Below, piece by piece: positions 15,522 through 17,729 of a stretch of DNA of 17,729 bases. How positions within the stretch are numbered: the stretch's first letter is position 1; each line of letters starts with the position of its first letter. Source of the DNA: JAYPUA01 sp038133845 (lineage in GTDB: Bacteria; SAR324; NAC60-12); assembly GCA_038133845.1 (NCBI GenBank), contig JAYPUA010000060.1, positions 1 through 17,729 on the forward strand. The letters are read 5' to 3'. A program made the translations under genes and the position numbers. The notes under the pieces were generated by a model, which did not search any database, was not told the origin of the DNA, and saw only the letters and a list, made by a program, of their open reading frames with translations.

Positions 15522-16209
15522 AGGGCTGGAAACGGCCTATGGCCGCTCACAGGTCCTGTTTGGTGTTGACCTCGAGGTTGAGCAAGGGGCCTTGGTCTCC
15601 TTGATGGGACGCAACGGAATGGGCAAGTCGACGACAATCCGCTCGATCCTTGGGCTGACTCGAGCAAGATCTGGAAAGATCTTTTTTGAGCAACAGGAGG
15701 TGTCTCAGTGGCCTGCGTTTCAGATCAGTCGCTTGGGACTCGGCCTAGTGCCAGAGGGGCGACAAATCTTTCCTCTGCTGACCGTGGAGGAGAACCTGAT
15801 CGCCACCTCAGCTAACCGCTTTGGTCAGCCACATCCGTGGACGTTGGAGGGCATTTTTACCTTATTCCCGCGTCTGGCAGAGCGCCGAAATCAAATGGGA
15901 AGCGCCCTCTCCGGAGGGGAACAGCAGATGCTGGCCATCGGCCGGGCCCTGATGACCAATCCGAAACTGCTGATTCTGGACGAGGCGACGGAAGGCCTGG
16001 CGCCTTTGATTCGTGAGGAAATCTGGAGCGTGCTGGAGTTGCTGAAGCAAAGGGGGCAGTCGACGCTGGTGATCGACAAGAACTTGGATCGGCTACTTAA
16101 AATTGCAGACTACCACTTCGTCATGGAGCGCGGCCGAGTCGTCTGGTCTGGAAATCGGCAAAACCTCATGGCAAATTCGGTCCAGGTACTCCAGTACCTT
16201 GGGGTGTGA
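15508..16209 (+). CDS. livF: ABC transporter ATP-binding protein, LivF type
   Basis: The 233-residue ATPase begins MLKVEGLETAYGRSQVLFGV, the usual LivF opening. It has Walker A GRNGMGKST (34-42), signature LSGGEQQ (134-140) and Walker B LLILDEA (154-160). At the switch-loop position it reads VIDKNLD, so neither the histidine of most ABC proteins nor the glutamine common in LivF is present. I have seen this pattern associated with aromatic-acid importers, from memory only. Two starts are possible: ATG 15508, and ATG 15499, which adds three residues and has GGAG only three bases upstream. The gene overlaps livG in another frame by 14 bases. It closes the importer and meets a convergent gene ten bases later. 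Confidence 0.93.
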   Translation: MLKVEGLETAYGRSQVLFGVDLEVEQGALVSLMGRNGMGKSTTIRSILGLTRARSGKIFFEQQEVSQWPAFQISRLGLGLVPEGRQIFPLLTVEENLIATSANRFGQPHPWTLEGIFTLFPRLAERRNQMGSALSGGEQQMLAIGRALMTNPKLLILDEATEGLAPLIREEIWSVLELLKQRGQSTLVIDKNLDRLLKIADYHFVMERGRVVWSGNRQNLMANSVQVLQYLGV

Positions 16210-16217
16210 TCCCCCAA
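16199..16217. terminator. weak hairpin between convergent genes
   Basis: TTGGGG (16199-16204) pairs with CCCCAA (16212-16217) around a seven-base loop. It spans the last codons and stop of livF and lies just beyond the end of the convergent methyltransferase gene, where a bidirectional terminator would be expected. Neither strand has a proper T-run after it, so termination is uncertain. Confidence 0.25.
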
Positions 16218-16219
16218 AA

Positions 16220-17566
16220 TCAATTCCGGACCAGTAACACCAAACACTCCACATGCGGAGTTTGTGGGAAGAAGTCGGCAGGTTGTATCAGCGTGACCCG
16301 GTACTTTCCGGAATCACACAGCAACTTCAGGTCTCGGGATTGAGTGGCCGGATTGCAGCTGAGGTAGGCGATCTGAGCGGGACCGAGCTTGCGCAGCTGC
16401 TGAAGCACCTTGGGGTCGCACCCTTGGCGAGGTGGGTCGAGGAAGACGAAGTCCGGACGCTCGGGGAGGGCACGCAGGTTCTTTTCTGCGGCTCCTTGAC
16501 GAAACTCCACATTTGCAATTCCGTTCCGGGAGGCGTTCCGACGAGCCTGCTCAACAGAAGCCCGCTCCCACTCCAGCCCCCAGACTTTCCGGAAGTGCCG
16601 GGCCAGCGGTAGGGTGAAGGTCCCGATTCCACAATACAGATCCCAGAGGATTTGATCTCCAGAGCTGCTCCATTGCTCCAGCAGCAGCTCCAGGATCCGC
16701 TCTGCCTGTTCGGTGTGAACCTGAAAGAAGGTCTCCGGACCCACGCCAAAGCGCATTCCTCCAAACACCTCCTCGATTTCATCAGTTCCTGCCAGAAGCT
16801 CGGTCTGCTTTCCAAGAATGCGCTGATCCGGATGTGGGTTGAGGTTCAGGCACACGCCTCGGAGGTCGGGCGACTGCTCCAGCCAGCGTGCTGCGGTTGC
16901 CTTGATCTCCCCAAAGACAGGGTGCCGCGTAACCAGGGTCAGCAAGGTTTCCCCCGTGCGACGTCCCACCCGGAGCAGGACGTGCCGCAGGAGGCCTTCA
17001 TCCGTGTCCCGGCTCCAGGCGCTCCAGCCGAGCTGGGGCAACTCCTGGAGGAGAAACCGATAGGCCTGATCAATGCGCTCGTCCTGAGCAGGACAGGAGC
17101 CGAACTCCACCAGATCGTGGCTCCCCGGCTGGAAGTATCCGATCCGGAGTTGTTTTCGATCCGGGCCGGGAACTACCGGAAAGGCGACCTTGTTGCGATA
17201 GTGAAGAGGTTCGGAGGCCAGGATGGGGGCGACTTTAGGATCGTGAAATCCTCCAAGGCGTTGTAGCGCAGCGTAAACCTGCTTTTGCTTGGCCTGAAGC
17301 TGCGCCTCGTAGCGCAGGTGCTGCCAGGAGCAGCCACCACAGGTCTCTGCAACCGGACACGGTGGTGTTGTACGTTCAGGAGCAGGCGTCTGCACTTCCA
17401 GCAACCGAGCACGGGCAAAGCGCTTGGCCCGCTCGGTCACCTCTACCCGGACCGTCTCTCCCGGAACCGTTTGAGGGACAAACACGGCGAGTCCTTCCCA
17501 GCGCCCCAGTCCGTCTCCTTGATCTGTGAGGTCCTGAATTTCGAGCGTGATCTGTTCTGGTGGCAT
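16220..17566 (-). CDS. rlmD: 23S rRNA m5U methyltransferase, TrmA/RlmC/RlmD family
   Basis: The 448-residue protein starts with a TRAM RNA-binding domain (about 5-60). It has the four 4Fe-4S cysteines C70, C76, C79 (CPVAETCGGC) and C158 (FGSCPA). The methyltransferase domain shows the SAM motif DLYCGIGTFTLP (309-320), DPPRQGCD (377-384), the nucleophile C404 in YLSCNPAT and the terminal HVE. Family members methylate C5 of a uracil in 23S rRNA or tRNA; RlmD (U1939) is the closest guess, but RlmC and other site choices cannot be excluded. ATG 17566 is chosen because the TRAM domain begins just after it; an in-frame ATG at 17605 would add 13 residues. Neither has a clear ribosome site. The gene is convergent with livF and is a housekeeping gene unrelated to the pathway. 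Confidence 0.92.
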   Translation of the reverse strand: MPPEQITLEIQDLTDQGDGLGRWEGLAVFVPQTVPGETVRVEVTERAKRFARARLLEVQTPAPERTTPPCPVAETCGGCSWQHLRYEAQLQAKQKQVYAALQRLGGFHDPKVAPILASEPLHYRNKVAFPVVPGPDRKQLRIGYFQPGSHDLVEFGSCPAQDERIDQAYRFLLQELPQLGWSAWSRDTDEGLLRHVLLRVGRRTGETLLTLVTRHPVFGEIKATAARWLEQSPDLRGVCLNLNPHPDQRILGKQTELLAGTDEIEEVFGGMRFGVGPETFFQVHTEQAERILELLLEQWSSSGDQILWDLYCGIGTFTLPLARHFRKVWGLEWERASVEQARRNASRNGIANVEFRQGAAEKNLRALPERPDFVFLDPPRQGCDPKVLQQLRKLGPAQIAYLSCNPATQSRDLKLLCDSGKYRVTLIQPADFFPQTPHVECLVLLVRN

Positions 17567-17662
17567 GATGGTTTCGGAAGTGACGAGCAAGACCCCAATC
17601 GTCATTCCGATTTGCCAAATTGGAAAGTCAATCCTGTAAAAGGAAAGAACTTCAGGAGGGAA

Positions 17663-17693
17663 ACGGTGTCCGGAAGATGGCTTCGGACACCGT
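17663..17693 (-). terminator. strong hairpin, probable terminator of the right-edge minus-strand gene
   Basis: ACGGTGTCCGGAAG (17663-17676) pairs with CTTCGGACACCGT (17681-17693), giving 13 base pairs with one bulged G and an ATGG loop. It begins nine bases beyond a minus-strand stop codon at 17702-17704. On the minus strand the stem ends in TTT and is followed by CCCTCC, a short T-run. It also separates that gene from the methyltransferase gene downstream on the same strand. Confidence 0.6.
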
Positions 17694-17701
17694 CGGGAGG
17701 G

Positions 17702-17729
17702 TCAGTTGGCTTCAGGGGCCGGGGCTTCG
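17702..17729 (-). CDS. C-terminal end of an unidentified gene (partial)
   Basis: Reading the minus strand from the right edge gives the codons for E-A-P-A-P-E-A-N followed by TGA at 17704-17702. An Ala/Pro/Glu-rich tail of this kind is common at the end of ribosomal and other cytoplasmic proteins. The strong hairpin a few bases after the stop supports a real gene end. Only eight codons are visible, so no function can be assigned and the frame itself rests on the hairpin position. Confidence 0.4.

Noticed and set aside
16095..16103. CTTAAAATT, a half copy of the upstream palindrome, inside livF
   Set aside because: It lies in coding sequence, lacks the other arm and is explained by Leu-Lys-Ile codons.
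1..17729. CRISPR arrays, insertion sequences, tRNA or rRNA genes
   Set aside because: No regularly spaced direct repeats, no transposase-like protein, no terminal inverted repeats and no tRNA-like CCA-ended cloverleaf were seen; genes fill nearly the whole window.

Overview
The window is a dense bacterial locus, roughly 60% G+C by eye. It has long forward-strand gene runs with ATGA start/stop overlaps, a periplasmic ABC binding protein with a cleavable signal peptide, and Shine-Dalgarno sites in front of many genes. This suits a Gram-negative, proteobacterium-like, aerobic heterotroph. I cannot name the genus or phylum from the sequence. A hand count finds the palindrome TCCGGA about 50 times, well above random expectation.

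Layout. Bases 1-95 hold a perfect 20-bp AT-rich palindrome, a candidate operator. From 96 to 11517 runs a ten-gene catabolic block: a flavin monooxygenase/old-yellow-enzyme fusion of the 2-aminobenzoyl-CoA monooxygenase/reductase type; a MarR regulator; a 2-aminobenzoate/benzoate-type CoA ligase; a RidA-family protein; a kynurenine-formamidase-like alpha/beta hydrolase; a crotonase; an acyl-CoA dehydrogenase; a lone molybdopterin subunit of a xanthine-dehydrogenase-type hydroxylase; a DapA-family aldolase/lyase; and a 3-hydroxyanthranilate 3,4-dioxygenase. A terminator-like hairpin follows at about 11545-11580. From 11623 to 16209 lies a complete five-gene branched-chain-amino-acid/aromatic-acid type ABC importer (binding protein, two permeases, two ATPases). 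A convergent rRNA m5U methyltransferase gene occupies 16220-17566 on the minus strand. At the right edge are a strong hairpin and the last eight codons of another minus-strand gene.

How the genes may work together (inference). The importer brings in an aromatic acid such as anthranilate, which the ligase activates to its CoA thioester. The fusion enzyme hydroxylates and reduces the ring without ring-cleavage dioxygenation. The RidA protein, crotonase and acyl-CoA dehydrogenase then deaminate, open and beta-oxidise the ring. The crotonase lacks both hydratase glutamates but has an aspartate where PaaG- and hydrolase-type crotonases have one, so it may be the ring-opening or isomerising enzyme. 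The dioxygenase, the orphan Mo subunit and the DapA-like protein do not belong to the textbook CoA pathway. They suggest a second branch for hydroxyanthranilate or its products in the same operon, and this is the most novel part of the window.
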